Assembly: GCA_946122785.1 (NCBI GenBank)
Contig: CAMGYJ010000010.1
Coordinates: 11,321,467-11,385,466, forward strand
Source: Linum tenue
Lineage: Eukaryota; Streptophyta; Magnoliopsida; Malpighiales; Linaceae
Length of the DNA: 64,000 nucleotides
Direction of reading: 5' to 3'
Shown here: piece after piece, positions 1 through 11,353 of the stretch
How the letters are laid out: each line of letters starts with the position of its first letter
Position numbering within the stretch: position 1 is the first letter of the stretch
Notes under the pieces: model-generated
The model's input: only the letters and a program-made list of their open reading frames with translations
What the model was told of the DNA's origin: nothing
Databases searched by the model: none
Translations under genes and position numbers: made by a program

Positions 1-89
1 CTCGCTGATCTCGGTTTCTTGTTTCGATCTGTGAATTTGGGGTTGTTCAGCGGGCGGTTTTCTTAATTGGATTTTGTTTGGTATTAGCA

Positions 90-2111
90 ATGGAAGGAGG
101 GTCAGGGGCCTTCAGTTATACTCCCGCTTCAGGTTCCATTGACAAATCAAGGGTTTTAGATGTGAAACCCCTTCGTACTTTGACCCCCGTGTTTCCATCC
201 AATCCTCAAGGTCCTCCATTTGCATGTTCACCTCCTTTTGGTCCTTACCCACCCGGGTTTGCTCCATTTTACCCCTTCTCTCCACAACAAGGAGGCGGCC
301 CTGAGCCCAATCAGGCACCCCAAACTCCAGCTGTGCCACTTCGTTCATTCCGAGCTCCTCAACCAAGCTCCCATGAGAATGGAACAGGTGGTGCTTCTCC
401 CTCTGATCCTCCTAAGCGCGCTGGCCGTCGACCTGCCGTCCGGACCACACCTACTCCCAAAAGGGTAAAGAAGGGACCAGATGACTTTTTGCTGCCTATT
501 CCTAATGATAGTGTTGTTTTGGGGATCACTGAGGCTCAAAAGGAAGACGGCGATAGAAGTACTGTTCTTAGTGTTCTGATGAGGTTTGAAGCTCTAAGGA
601 GAAAGGTTAGCCAACTAGAGGATGTGAAGGACGCGCAGCATAATGGAAAAAGCAAGAGTGCTCATTTAAAAGCTAGCGCTATCCTAATGAGCAACAACAT
701 AAGGACCAACTCTAAGAAGAGAACTGGACATGTCCCTGGAGTGGAGATTGGTGACATCTTCTTCTTCCGGATGGAGATGTGTTTGGTTGGTTTGCATGGT
801 CAGCCTATGGCTGGCATAGATTATATGATTGTAAGGAGTGATAGAGAGGATGAGCCTCTAGCTACGAGCATCGTTTCATCTGGTAACTATGATAATGCTG
901 CAGATGATACAGATGTCCTTATCTATAGTGGTCATGGTGGAAGCTCCAACAAGAATAAGGAAGCATCCGATCAGAAGCTGGTGAGGGGTAATCTTGCATT
1001 GGAGAGGAGTCTACAGAAGGGGAATGAAGTCCGGGTCATTCGGGGCCTGAAAGATGCCAATGGTCCAGCAACAAAGGTTTATATATATGATGGACTTTAT
1101 ACAATTCAGGAATCATGGGTGGAGAAGGCGAAAACGGGTTGCAATATATTTAAGTATAAGATTGTTAGGATGTCTGGTCAACCTAGTGCCTTTTCTATCT
1201 GGAAATCTGTGGCGGAGTGGAAGGAGTCAGTTTCTTCGAGAGTGGGACTGATTTTGCCTGACCTCACTTCAGCAGCTGAAACTATACCGGTTTCGCTTGT
1301 GAATGATGTTGATGGAGAAAGAGGGCCTACTTGCTTCACGTATCTCGCTTCTGTTAGATATTCCAAGTCATTTAAATTATCTGATCAGCCTTCTTTAGGC
1401 TGCAACTGCCGTAATGCATGCCAATCAAGTGATGATAACTGCGCTTGCATGAGAAAAAATGGGGGGCATTCCCCATATATTGGCAATGGAGTTCTCGTGT
1501 CTAGGAAGCCCTTAGTTTATGAATGTGGTCCTACATGTCCTTGCATAGCGAACTGCAAGAACCGTGTCTCTCAGACTGGTCTGAAAGTTCACTTGGAAGT
1601 TTTCAAAACAAAGGATAGGGGTTGGGGTCTAAGGTCATGGGACCCTATTCGTGCCGGCACTTTTATATGTGTTTATGCGGGTGAAGCAACAAACAAGGCT
1701 ATTGATGGAGGAGAAGGCTATAGTGATGACTATGTCTTTGATACAACCCGGGTTTATGATTCGTTCAGGTGGAATTGTGAACCTGGGTTCGTAGAGGAGG
1801 ATCTTAATGACACTAATGAGGAATATGATATCCCATATCCTCTTGTCATAAGTGCAAAAAATGTTGGAAATGTGGCCCGGTTCATGAATCACAGTTGTGA
1901 GCCAAACACATTCTGGCAACCTGTTGTGTATGAGAATAATGGTGAAGCCTATCTGAATGTTGCTTTCTTTGCAATGAGGCATATTTCACCTATGACAGAG
2001 TTGACATATGATTATGGGACGCCCCACACCGATGTTCCTGGGGGTAGCAATGGACAGGTTAGGAAGAAATGCTTATGTGGATCTACCAGATGCAAAGGCT
2101 ATTTTGTCTGA
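90..2111 (+). CDS. SUVH: SUVH1/SUVH3-type histone H3-K9 methyltransferase
   Basis: Intronless 673-aa ORF. I start at the ATG at 90 because the upstream in-frame codon at 78 is TTG. Domains in order: a Pro/Gly-rich N-terminus (about 1-110) with a basic patch (PKRAGRRP, KRVKK); an SRA/YDG domain (about 213-365, starting HVPGVEIGD) that in this family reads methylated cytosine; a Cys-rich pre-SET (about 436-497, CNCRNACQ, CACMRKNGG, CPCIANCKN); a SET domain with RGWGLRSWD, the NHSCEPN cofactor/catalytic motif near residue 600 and YDYG near 640; and a post-SET CLCGSTRCKG at the C-terminus. All key motifs are intact, so it should be a nuclear enzyme. In Arabidopsis the SUVH1/SUVH3 members bind methylated DNA and can promote transcription rather than silence it; placing this gene in that clade rests on its domain order and Pro-rich N-terminus and needs a tree. 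It is convergent with the p23 gene downstream. Confidence 0.96.
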   Translation: MEGGSGAFSYTPASGSIDKSRVLDVKPLRTLTPVFPSNPQGPPFACSPPFGPYPPGFAPFYPFSPQQGGGPEPNQAPQTPAVPLRSFRAPQPSSHENGTGGASPSDPPKRAGRRPAVRTTPTPKRVKKGPDDFLLPIPNDSVVLGITEAQKEDGDRSTVLSVLMRFEALRRKVSQLEDVKDAQHNGKSKSAHLKASAILMSNNIRTNSKKRTGHVPGVEIGDIFFFRMEMCLVGLHGQPMAGIDYMIVRSDREDEPLATSIVSSGNYDNAADDTDVLIYSGHGGSSNKNKEASDQKLVRGNLALERSLQKGNEVRVIRGLKDANGPATKVYIYDGLYTIQESWVEKAKTGCNIFKYKIVRMSGQPSAFSIWKSVAEWKESVSSRVGLILPDLTSAAETIPVSLVNDVDGERGPTCFTYLASVRYSKSFKLSDQPSLGCNCRNACQSSDDNCACMRKNGGHSPYIGNGVLVSRKPLVYECGPTCPCIANCKNRVSQTGLKVHLEVFKTKDRGWGLRSWDPIRAGTFICVYAGEATNKAIDGGEGYSDDYVFDTTRVYDSFRWNCEPGFVEEDLNDTNEEYDIPYPLVISAKNVGNVARFMNHSCEPNTFWQPVVYENNGEAYLNVAFFAMRHISPMTELTYDYGTPHTDVPGGSNGQVRKKCLCGSTRCKGYFV

Positions 2112-3720
2112 TTATATGTATTTTGATCAGAAACCCATTGTGTTGGTAGTCCTTCCGATAATAAGGTTAGTTACATCTTTTCCTATGTCCATTTTCATCC
2201 TTCATTTGTTGATGCTTGAAGAGTGAAGACAATACTCTGCGCTATGTTTATCATCTTGAGGCTGATGCCACACACAACCACTTGCATGGTTAGGTCTGGT
2301 AATGTATGTTTTGTGTTTGATTAACAACTTGCATATGTTTTGATAGTTATCTGATAAAGGACGGTGGTTATAGATTTTACTATATGGTTCAAGGGCATTG
2401 CCTATCTGTTGGAATAAGTCAGGAGGAATGGTTGCATAGGCAATTCAGTCGAGTAAAAACTTCCTAGATCCGTAGGTACCTGACAGTACACAAGATAGTC
2501 TACCTGACTTGAAAATTCAATGATTTTGTGTGTTGAAGAAAATTCAGTCTTCACAAACAATCATGCTTCAGTTTCCAATGTCTTAGTGATCAGCCTTTTT
2601 CCCTGGAGAATGTTCCGAGTTTCTGTGGTGCTGTGATCTCATTATGCATGCTTTTTTTTTATTTTTTTTTAACATTAGTTCTCAGTTAATTTCTGGTCTT
2701 CCTCTTCTTTTGCAATGCAGGATAACTTACTCAGGATGCGATATCTCTTAGGGTGATTTGACTGCTGTAGTCTCTTATCAGTGAACCAACGAGCGATGCG
2801 GCATTGATCCATTACGCCATGACTACCTATGGGCTAATGGCTATGGTAGGAGCATTTTGTTGTCTTCGGTTCTAGTAAATCCTGCCTCTTACCTCAAAGA
2901 AGAGGTGTTTTGCTTGTAACATATGCTTAGGATCCAAGTCAGGAGGGAAGTTTGTGTTGTTTAACCTTGAAGGTGAAGGACCAACTTAAGTGGAACTTGT
3001 GGAGCAAGGAACTGTACTATTTGTGTAAAACTGCATCGATTTTTTCCTCCCCTTGAACGTAGTGATAAGTGAAGTTACTAGGGTCTGCTGTGAGTAGACC
3101 ATGGGATGTAAAACCATCTTATTTTAGGTTAACCCTCTTTTTCCATATCACGTCTTCGTCCGGAGGCCTCGCGATTAGCAATTTAGCATGGAGACGTGGG
3201 CTGTATTCCAGCTGGTGCATTTTCGTATGAGTTTTAGAAGTATAATTGATGAGGATTATCGTTCTCTCAATGCATCAACTAGTGAAGTTGTTACGGAAAG
3301 CCCAATTTGCAGACTCGACCTCAATGACCTCAATGACGATGGCCACAGTTACACTTTACATTGAGGCCTTCGCGACGAGGAGCTTGGAGGATTGAAGGGC
3401 CGAGTTTAGGACACCCTTTGCCGGCACCGACGACAACTAGGACATGTGGGTTTCTTGCTCTAGTGCCTTGTTCCTCCTCCAGCTCCAGCTTCACCTGAAA
3501 TGCTTTTTCGGAAACGAAAGTTGTTTGATCGATTAATTTATTCACACCAAGAGAAGTTCGCTTGTAGCTCTAGTCTTGTGACTAATAAGGACCAAGGAGA
3601 TCGCCAAACACTTGGGATGAAATGCTGCAAACAGCTTGTATTGAAGTCAAGAAGGGTGGCTATGAGTTTTCAGGGAGGAGCTGCTTCTCTTCACTGAGCA
3701 GTGAGCAATATAGCTTTTAG
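2112..3720 (+). other. SUVH 3' UTR and trailing non-coding sequence, probable UTR intron
   Basis: No credible gene. A GT-AG intron is likely between GGTTAGTTAC near 2165 and the T-rich tract ending TTGCAATGCAG near 2720, which would make a 3' UTR intron. Short ORFs here, including an opposite-strand one at 3330-3545, resemble nothing I know. Confidence 0.45.
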
Positions 3721-4215
3721 ACACGAGATAAATATTTTATCTACGTTTAGTTGCTTAATTTGATTGTACACTTTGATGTAGTAACTTGTTGACAACCGTC
3801 TTGGTTTGTTGATGAGGCTCCTTTAAGCAACACTCACTGGATCGACATAAATAAGCGGATACTATCATCTTCATACAGTAAGTTATGCAGGAGCTGATTA
3901 CTTAAAACCGTAAACTAAGATAAACTCACTCTGAACTACATTTTTATGTCATTCGAAAACAATCAGCCTTCTCTCTTCATTTTGCTACATCGACCCGCAT
4001 ATTAGCCAAACTGACCGACAAGTGAGCCCATTTTGCCATCAAAGAAGATCAATCCATCCACACAGTTGTTCGTGTCCCCCCCCAACCGAGAAAACAGAAA
4101 TTCATAAAACTGAGCCTACATCTTGGCAATGTTCATATTTGGCGGCACAACGATATGGAATCAGAGAACCATCCCGAATTAACTACACTGCAGGCTGGTT
4201 TTTCTCCGAAGACAA

Positions 4216-6606
4216 TCAAGCTTTGGCTTCCTCCGGAGAAGATTTACTGGTTCCTTCTTCCACCTTGGCTTCTGGTTTCTCGACTTCATCTTCTTCATCA
4301 TCGTCGTCATCGTCATCTGCTCTCATAATAACGACAAAATCAGGGCATGCGATGAGAACCCACAAAACCCAGATGGACCGAAATGGGACACGAAGCAAAC
4401 ATACGGACATTGCTACGCAAAAGTGAGTAGAGGGGAAAAAATCACAGAATTGAAAGGTCATGAAGATAGGATTTTTACCTTCTGGCATGTTGAAATCTCC
4501 CATATCCGGCATCCCACCCATGCCCGGCATCCCACCCATGCCCGGCATTCCTCCCATGCCACCCATGCCCGGCATGCCTCCTCCCATGCCAAATTTCTGC
4601 AAGCAACCAAAATATTGCAATCAACAAGAATAAGGGACCCTGCTCAAGGCTGTGTTAAACTTAGATGACCGAAAGGTATGACTCCATTTATACCCAATAT
4701 ACCAATAGGATTTTTCTCCCATATGATCTACAACTTAATTCCTGAAGATGCTACCCTGACCTAAAACCAATCAGTAATTAAACCCTCCCTGGCTTAAAAA
4801 GTTGCAATCCAGAATCCCACCAACTTGAGTGCAGTAACTGGCAGGACCATGTAGCAACAAAAGCTTTCAACTCAGAAATATGGAACTTAGACATGTATTA
4901 CACGGTTGCATAACCTTCAAACTTACCGAGAAATCCATGTCATCAAAGTTCATGCCACCAGGAGCACCACCTCCTACATCTGATCTCATAAGAGCAGGGA
5001 TACATCAGTAAAATGAGATACGACAAAATAAAATTCATGAATGGCTAAAGATCAAGGTACCAATTTGGTTTACCATTTTCCTCATCTTCGTCGACCCATT
5101 TATCCCAGTCAACTTTCAGGAATGCAGGAGTCTTTCCTTCTTGCTTAATCAGCCTAGGCCACCAGTTACTCTCAGCTTTGACTATGATATATGCGATGTT
5201 TCTCGGGCCAACGACATATTTGCTCTCCTGTTAAAAGATACCAAGTTAGTACCTTGTTGTCTATTGGAAAGCTTAACATATTACCAGTCACCCTAGGTAC
5301 AAGTACCTCAACATTGACTTTGTCGAACAATTCAAGATCTACGACATAGTCGGACCCATCTTTAACGGCTGATAATATAAACTTTCCCTCAGGTTCAAGC
5401 TTGAGTTTGACATCTTTAGCATCTGCTAAGTCCACAGTGAGATAAACTTTATCGCTTCTTTGTGCCCATTTCAAAATTGGGTGCCGGCTGCAACAAGTAA
5501 AAATTTATAAGAGAAGTTAACACCATACTATTACTATCCATTGTTGTAAATTTGTTCATGCTATAACAACATGATGCAAGTAAGCATAATAATAGAGAAT
5601 TGTACCTCGACGTTTGTGAAGGCAAACTTTGGGAGACAGTTAAAATTTATCATTGATTGCTAAGCTTATCCACACAAAATAATTGAAAGAAGATACCATA
5701 AACATCTACTTCATTGATTCTATCTGTATTTTTTTCTGGTGAAAATTCTATCTGTATTTTAGTTAAGCAGTAACTGCTATTTTCATGCATGTGAAGAGTT
5801 GAATAGTGAACAAAGCAATCTCACAAAGGACTGGACTTCACGGCATCTAAGTGCAGGTTAACATGCCAGGCAATTGGAGAATCATCATAAAAATGGACAA
5901 CTAATCCCCGCTATCTAATATCTCGAAGTTAATACCTTAAAGAGGTTCCAGATTCTTCTGCTTGATCAAAATTAGATGTTGGCCCTACTTCTCTAGTAAG
6001 GGCGGGGTGTGGGCATCCTCTACGATATTTGTTCACACTCGACAGTCATACAACTGACTAGAATTCAACCCGACTCCTTTAATCCAGTCATGAACCCTAA
6101 TCAGCTAGTCCTAAAATAGTAACCCCGAAAGCCTAATCTGCAGCAACAATTAAAGTTCTCTGCGACGAATCCAGCGCAACCCCCCTACCCTACCGAAACC
6201 TGGATCCTCCGCTCCAAATATTCAAACCCGAAAACAATAGACCCCAATTGAGCCAATAACAATAATCTACAAGGTTTAACTACTGAAACACCAACCTAGT
6301 AATCTTTTTGAGTAGCGATACGGTCATGCTGATATCCCACCAACAGAACTGCTCACGCAAAACTTAACAACGGAAACCCTAAAACCCTTAGATTGACTAT
6401 CTAAACGCAGAATTCCCATAAACCCCTCGATCTAACCAGCTCAAATTATCAAACTTTCGAGACGTGCTTTCATATAGAATATATACAAGCAGCTCCCCGA
6501 TACATTACAGGATTACAGATACACACAGTTGGAAGCAATCAACACTAGCGATTAAAACAGAGAATGGTTGCCACAATAGAGCAAACGTAGGAAGCTATTA
6601 CCTCAT
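4216..6606 (-). CDS. p23-1: HSP90 co-chaperone p23 (CS-domain protein), six coding exons
   Basis: Spliced gene on the minus strand. Coding exons, 5' to 3': 6606-6602, 5487-5307, 5227-5074, 4979-4927, 4596-4479, 4316-4216 (stop 4218-4216). All junctions are GT-AG and phases agree, giving 203 aa. The first coding exon is only ATGAG; joined across a 1.1-kb intron it gives MSRHP, the start typical of plant p23. Residues about 5-90 form the CS/p23 beta-sandwich (KWAQRSDKVYLTVDLADAK, DKVNVEESKYVVG, NWWPRL, then the plant signature KVDWDKWVDEDEEN). After this comes a Gly-Met-Pro repeat tail (GMGGMPGMGGMPGMGG) and an acidic end (ADDDDDDDEEDEVEKPEAK). p23 binds the ATP-bound HSP90 N-domain in the cytosol/nucleus and slows ATP hydrolysis during client maturation. 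Plant members have two clades; the GMP repeat tail favours p23-1. Confidence 0.93.
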
Positions 6607-6733
6607 CCTGAGAATGATAAGACTGAAGGTTGCAGTTGGAATAGAGAGAAATAGCGGGCGAAAGGAAAGCTTGGAGTGTGGATGTGGGATCTGACGGCGG
6701 TTCTGTGCGGTAGCGGCAGGTCTTTCCTCTTTG

Positions 6734-6741
6734 CTTTATAC
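6734..6741 (-). promoter_or_regulatory. Candidate TATA box of the p23 gene
   Basis: Read on the minus strand this is GTATAAAG, about 130 nt upstream of the p23 ATG, leaving a 5' UTR of roughly 100 nt. It lies just outside the predicted transcript and is the only TATA-like motif in the right place. Confidence 0.45.
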
Positions 6742-6899
6742 TCTGCAGAAAAAACACCAAACACTGGGGTTGTGGATTGAAGATGTGTGCGAAGGGCAAG
6801 GAACTCGAGGCCGACCTGGAACATTCGGGAGAGAAAAACTCCCTGCTTTGCTTGGGACGCTGCGTTTCGGCTTCTTGATACATCAAACCAATGATTGAA

Positions 6900-7500
6900 A
6901 TATCGTACCGGAGGTCATACCGGAAAAGTAAGAGGTAGAGTATTTTATACTAAAATCGTGGTTTAACCATGATTCAACCGTATTATACTATTAAATACCG
7001 CCTGCCAATTTTGCTTCCGGTAAGCGGTTTTTCAGGTCAAACCGCCGGTATTTTTAATCCTTGCATCAAATCAATGTTGTAAAACCAGTTTAGACCGTTA
7101 CATCGGTTCCGCGCCTGGTATGGTACAATTAGGGTATAATCTATTTATGTACCGGTTTATATCGGAATCATCTAGAGAGTTCCTGGACTACGCTACGATC
7201 TACTTCCACTCTAGAAAGGAGATTTTTGACAGAGAAGTTCTACCAACAAAAGGAAAAAGATAAGTTGTGACATACTATTTGATATTTGATTTTGCTATAA
7301 CAGGCCCCTTGTTCTTTTAGATCTTTATACAAAATCCTCTTTTCGTAGTCCCAACAATCTCTTCGTCTTCTAGACCCTCATATTATGATCCAAAGTGCAT
7401 CCATTTCATATCATTATCGTCATAAGACCTTGAATTTGTGTTATGAATGCTCCAAGTGTGTTTTAGCAACTCTAGGATTGCATTTCCGGATTTGATGTGC
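6900..7500. other. Intergenic, no gene seen
   Basis: AT-rich sequence with scattered short inverted motifs around ACCGG/CCGGT (ACCGGAGG, TACCGGAA, TTCCGGTAAGCGG, CCGCCGGTA). They hint at an old degraded transposon, but I find no termini or target duplication. Confidence 0.3.
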
Positions 7501-8140
7501 TTTTGGTAGCGCTTTGTGCAATTTCAGGTTAAAGTAGGCTAGTGGATCACTTGGCAGTCGAAGGAGATATCGAGATCCTGTTGATGGAGCCCAGGTTCGA
7601 CAAGTAGATGAGCTTAAAGAAATGGCACCAAGAACACCTAACCATTAAGGGAAATAGTGTTGTGCCACCGTTTTACGAAGCTGCTCTCCTTCGTCGGAAA
7701 GATGCCTAAGAGCTTCCTTATTCGCTGGCCACATGTTTGGAGGTTTCTGATTGGCTGGATGACGTAGGAGCTATGAGTTTTGCTTCCCAGAAAACCCTAT
7801 TCGAACACCTATAAATCAAGCTCTAAAGGTAGAACTTGGGAAGGAGGAGACGAGAGGTTAATGAAAGGTCGCTACTTTGCCGACAAAGCAACCCACCTGA
7901 CTTAGAGCGAAACCAACCTCAAGGGAGGAATCGACGCGATAAAGGGTGGCGTGGACCTGTTTTCTCTGTTATGAACGCTAATTCAAGTGGTGTTCAGGGA
8001 CTTTGTTTCGATCGATGATCGCCTAGAAACCCTTCCCCAAGTTGGCCAGTTCGCATAATTGCATAGGTATGTGAACCCTAGGGGATTCTAGTCATGTAAA
8101 ACTCAATTTTTGGCTTAATACGATTGTTTTATTTCATATG
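7500..8140 (+). pseudogene. Degenerate Ty3/gypsy-like gag remnant (weak)
   Basis: Near 7560-7640 one frame reads RYRDPVDGAQVRQVDELKEM, the style of the Arg-rich linker before a gypsy gag domain, followed by stops. The 60-aa ORF at 7836-8018 (basic, RNQPQGRNRRD) may belong to the same relic. The solo LTR at 8146 is inserted at its edge. No pol domain is visible, so this rests on composition and one short stretch. Confidence 0.25.
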
Positions 8141-8145
8141 TGTTG

Positions 8146-9596
8146 TGACTCGCTATGACACAACTCCTAACAATGGCCAAGTGTAACCAATGAAAGGGAC
8201 TGCAGTATAGTGGCTCAAGTAATAAATATCGAATTCACGGGTCTCTAGAGTTACTATTACTCAGCTTCAGTTCATTATCTAGCAAACCAGATTAAGATGA
8301 AAGAACTAAAACTACTCTAGCAAACTACAATTAAAGTTAATCTAATTACAGGTTGGGAACTCACTTAGGTATGATTCCCCCTAGCCACTAGCCAGATTAA
8401 CGATTGATGATCTCTAACTTGTTTCACTTTCATTCACAACGCGGAGAATCCTTGACTAGACCTTGAGTCTCGACTAAAGGAATAAGGCCCTCTTGAGTCA
8501 ATTGCCTAAAGGGACGTATCCTTCTCTAGAACAACCGATCAAGGCATTCTGAACTAGACTCCCTCTATCGAATGAGGTTGTCAATCGATACAAAGCAGTG
8601 AATCAATCCTCGACTAAAGCAATCGATCCACTACTATCAATCTATGGTGCTCTATTGACCTAATCATGTATTCGCTCTCATAGGATCAAAGCAGAATCAA
8701 TAATCTCGACTAAAGCAGAATTGAATCGTGAAAACATGCATAGATTGAATATGAACTAAAGATTATCAAGTCAGAGTACTCATACAATCATCCAATCAAA
8801 CAAACATAGCTAGGGTTCCTCAAAACCTAAGTGAAGGGAAGTTACTCCATAGAGAAGAGAGAGAGAGACTGCAGTAAGAATCTTCAGATGATCAGTCTTC
8901 AAGTCCGGGCTTGTTCCTCGAGCTTCCAAGACGAAGAAATCCTCCAATTCCACTCCAAGAATGCCCTCAAATCGCCCTCTCTTTCTTTGGTTCGTCCCTT
9001 GGGTGTTTGGGATCCAAAACCCAGCTCTCCCTTTGCAAAAACACACAAAACAGGCTTTTAACAGCCTGCGTTCGCGATCCCCGGTCAAAATCCCCTGTCG
9101 GGTATTTTAGGTCACAACCGGGGATTTTTGGTACACGCCCGGGGATTTTTGGTTCACGACCGGGGATTTTGGTTCACGACCGGGGATTTTTGGTTCACGA
9201 TAGGGCCCCCTTCCGTTTCTCAGAGAAGCCCGAAACCAATTTTCCCCTATCTTTGATTCTTCGTTTCTCCCTCGTTCGGACTCCAAATCAGGTGCCGCTT
9301 GATCCCAGACGCTCGTAGTCTCATCCTCTTTCTTCTCATGACAAGATTACATGATTATATGGTCACAAACTGAGGTTGAAATCCATTCTTCTTCAAGTCA
9401 TACCCGAGTTTCTTACCCCGAGTCGCCAATTGATCTCCGATTGACTTGAAACTTGCGCCTACGCTCCACTTTATATGCTAGGACCTGAAATGTGACAAAG
9501 AAACACAACCTAGCATAAAATAGCCAAAGAAGCAATAATGCAAGCTTAAACGATCAAGAAACAAAAGGGAAAACATGGGCAAATATCGAGGCATCA
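8146..9596 (-). mobile_element. Solo LTR of the large gypsy-type family, perfect 5-bp TSD
   Basis: A 1451-bp sequence beginning TGACTCGC and ending GCATCA on the plus strand (TGATGC...GAGTCA in its own orientation). It is flanked on both sides by TGTTG (8141-8145 and 9597-9601). Most of its length is an inverted, diverged copy of the LTRs of the element at 9723-15433. No internal region is present, so it is a solo LTR left by LTR-LTR recombination. It differs from its relatives in the repeat block: about 21-bp CCGGGG-containing direct repeats replace the CACGGCCGTG palindromes. Confidence 0.92.
9115..9205. repeat. About 21-bp tandem repeat inside the solo LTR
   Basis: Four to five imperfect copies of CCGGGGATTTTTGGTTCACGA in tandem. 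They sit in the part of the LTR that carries ACGGCCGT palindromes in the related elements. Confidence 0.85.
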
Positions 9597-9601
9597 TGTT
9601 G

Positions 9602-9717
9602 ATGCTTGATTTCCTCTATTTGCTTATTTGTCGATCGAATGATTGCTTAGTCGACCTTGCACTCCTTCGAGGTGCAAGGATCGAAATCCCAATCGTGTAG
9701 GATTAAGACTTCAAATG
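9602..9717. other. Target-site sequence between two LTR insertions
   Basis: About 115 bp of unrecognised sequence between the solo LTR and element 1. It resumes after element 1 at 15434. Confidence 0.4.
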
Positions 9718-9722
9718 GCAGT

Positions 9723-11217
9723 TGATGACTCGGTATTTGCACATGTTTTCCCCTTTGTTTCTTGATTGTTTGAGCTTGAATTACCGTGTCTTTGGCCTAT
9801 TTTATGCTAGGTTGTGTTCCTTTGTCACATTTCAGGTCCTAGCACATAAAGTGAAGCATAGGCGCAAGTTTCAAGTCAATCAGAGATCAATTGGCGATTC
9901 GGGAGCAGAAACTCGGGCATGACCTGAAGAAGAATTGATTTCTACCTCACTTTATGGACAGAGAATCATGCAAGCTTGTTATGAAACGAAAGAGGACGAG
10001 ACTACGAGCGTCTGGGATCAAACGGCGACTGATTCGGAGTCCGGACGAGGGAGAAACGAAGCATTAAACAGAGGCTGAGCAAGCTGCACGGGCAGACCAG
10101 GGAGGCGCACGGCCGTGCAACATATAATTCTGGCCGTGCGCTCTCTGCCGAGGCCTTGCACGGGCAAAATCCAGCCTTGCACGGCCGTGCACCTGGCCGT
10201 GCAAGATGGCTGAGATCGATTAAGTGAAACGGTGCGTTTTGAGGGTGCACGGCCAGAATGGTGTTGTGCACGGCCGTGCACTTGGCCGTGCAACTCGGGG
10301 AAGCCTGTTTTTAAGCCTAATCCGAGCCAAAAGGGAGGAGAGCTGGGTTTTGGATCCCAAACACCCAAGGGACGAACCCTAGAGAGAGAGAGCGACTTGG
10401 GAACATTCTTGGAGCTATTTTGGAGGATTTCTTCGCCATTGGAGCTCGGGAATCAAGCCCGGACTTGAAGACTGATCATCTGAAGATTCTTACTGCAGTC
10501 TCTCTCTTCTCTATGGAGTAACTTCCCTTCACTTAGGTTTTGAGGAACCCTAGCTATGTTTGTTTGATTGGATGATTGTATGAGTACTCTGACTTGATAA
10601 TCTTGAGTTCATATTCAATCTATGCATGTTTTCACGATTCAATTCTGCTTTAGTCGAGATTATTGATTCTGCTTTGATCCTATGAGAGCGAATACCTGAT
10701 TAGGTCAATAGAGCACCATAGATTGATAGTAGTGGATCGATTGCTTTAGTCGAGGGTTGATTCACTGCTTTGTATCGATTGAGAACCTCATTCGATAGAG
10801 GGAGTCTAGTTCAGAACGCCTTGATCAATTGTTCTAGAGAAGGATACGTCCCTCTAGGCAATTGACTCAAGAGGGCCTTGTTCCTTTAGTCGAGACTCAA
10901 GGTCTAGTCAAGGATTCTCCGCATTGTGAATGAAAGTGAAACAAGTTAGAGATCATCGATCGTTAATCTGGCTAGTGGCTAGGGGGAATCATACCTAAGT
11001 GAGTTCCCAACCTGTAATTAGATTAACTTTAACTGTAGTTTGCTAGAGTAGTTTTAGTTCTTTCAACTTAATCTGTTTTGCTAGATAACGAACTGAAGCT
11101 GAGTAATAGTAACTCTAGAGACCCGTGGATTCGATATTTATTACTTGAGCCACTATACTGCAGTCCCTTTCATTGGTTACACTTGGCCATTGTTAGGAGT
11201 TGTGTTTTAGCGAGTCA
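9723..11217 (+). repeat. 5' LTR of element 1
   Basis: 1495 bp, TG...CA. It contains the palindrome block at about 10080-10300. The short ORFs inside it recur in the 3' LTR and are shadows. Confidence 0.95.
10084..10300. repeat. Palindrome block, TGCACGGCCGTGCA type (element 1, 5' LTR)
   Basis: Perfect palindromes at 10107-10118 (12 bp), 10178-10191 (14 bp) and 10267-10280 (14 bp). Half-units GCACGGGCA and GGCCGTGC are scattered between them. The whole block repeats in the 3' LTR at +4216. Confidence 0.93.
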
Positions 11218-11223
11218 AGTTTT

Positions 11224-11241
11224 TGGCGCCGTTGCCGGGGA
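11224..11241 (+). other. Primer-binding site, tRNA-Asp type (element 1)
   Basis: TGGCGCCGTTGCCGGGGA lies a few bases inside the 5' LTR and matches the complement of the 3' end of plant tRNA-Asp(GTC). Several Ty3/gypsy lineages use this primer. Confidence 0.88.
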
Positions 11242-11353
11242 CTTTCTAGAGTATTAGGAAAGGCAGAAGTTTGTTACTTTAGCGTTTTTCTTTTCTTTTC
11301 CACCCTTGCTTTTCACTTGGGTGTTTTTGTTTTTGTTGGTGCAGATCTGAATC

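Noticed and set aside
4022..4426. Plus-strand 134-aa ORF with a Ser run
   Set aside because: Antisense shadow of the acidic p23 tail; the Ser run is the complement of Asp/Glu codons.
7836..8018. 60-aa basic ORF as an independent gene
   Set aside because: Short, no support, next to a possible gypsy relic.
10084..10300. CRISPR-like array of spaced palindromic repeats
   Set aside because: Units are short, unevenly spaced and inside plant LTRs that are present in two copies. There is no leader or cas gene, and the host is a eukaryote.
11224..11241. tRNA-Asp gene fragment
   Set aside because: Only the 3' 18 nt are matched, next to LTRs; it is a primer-binding site.
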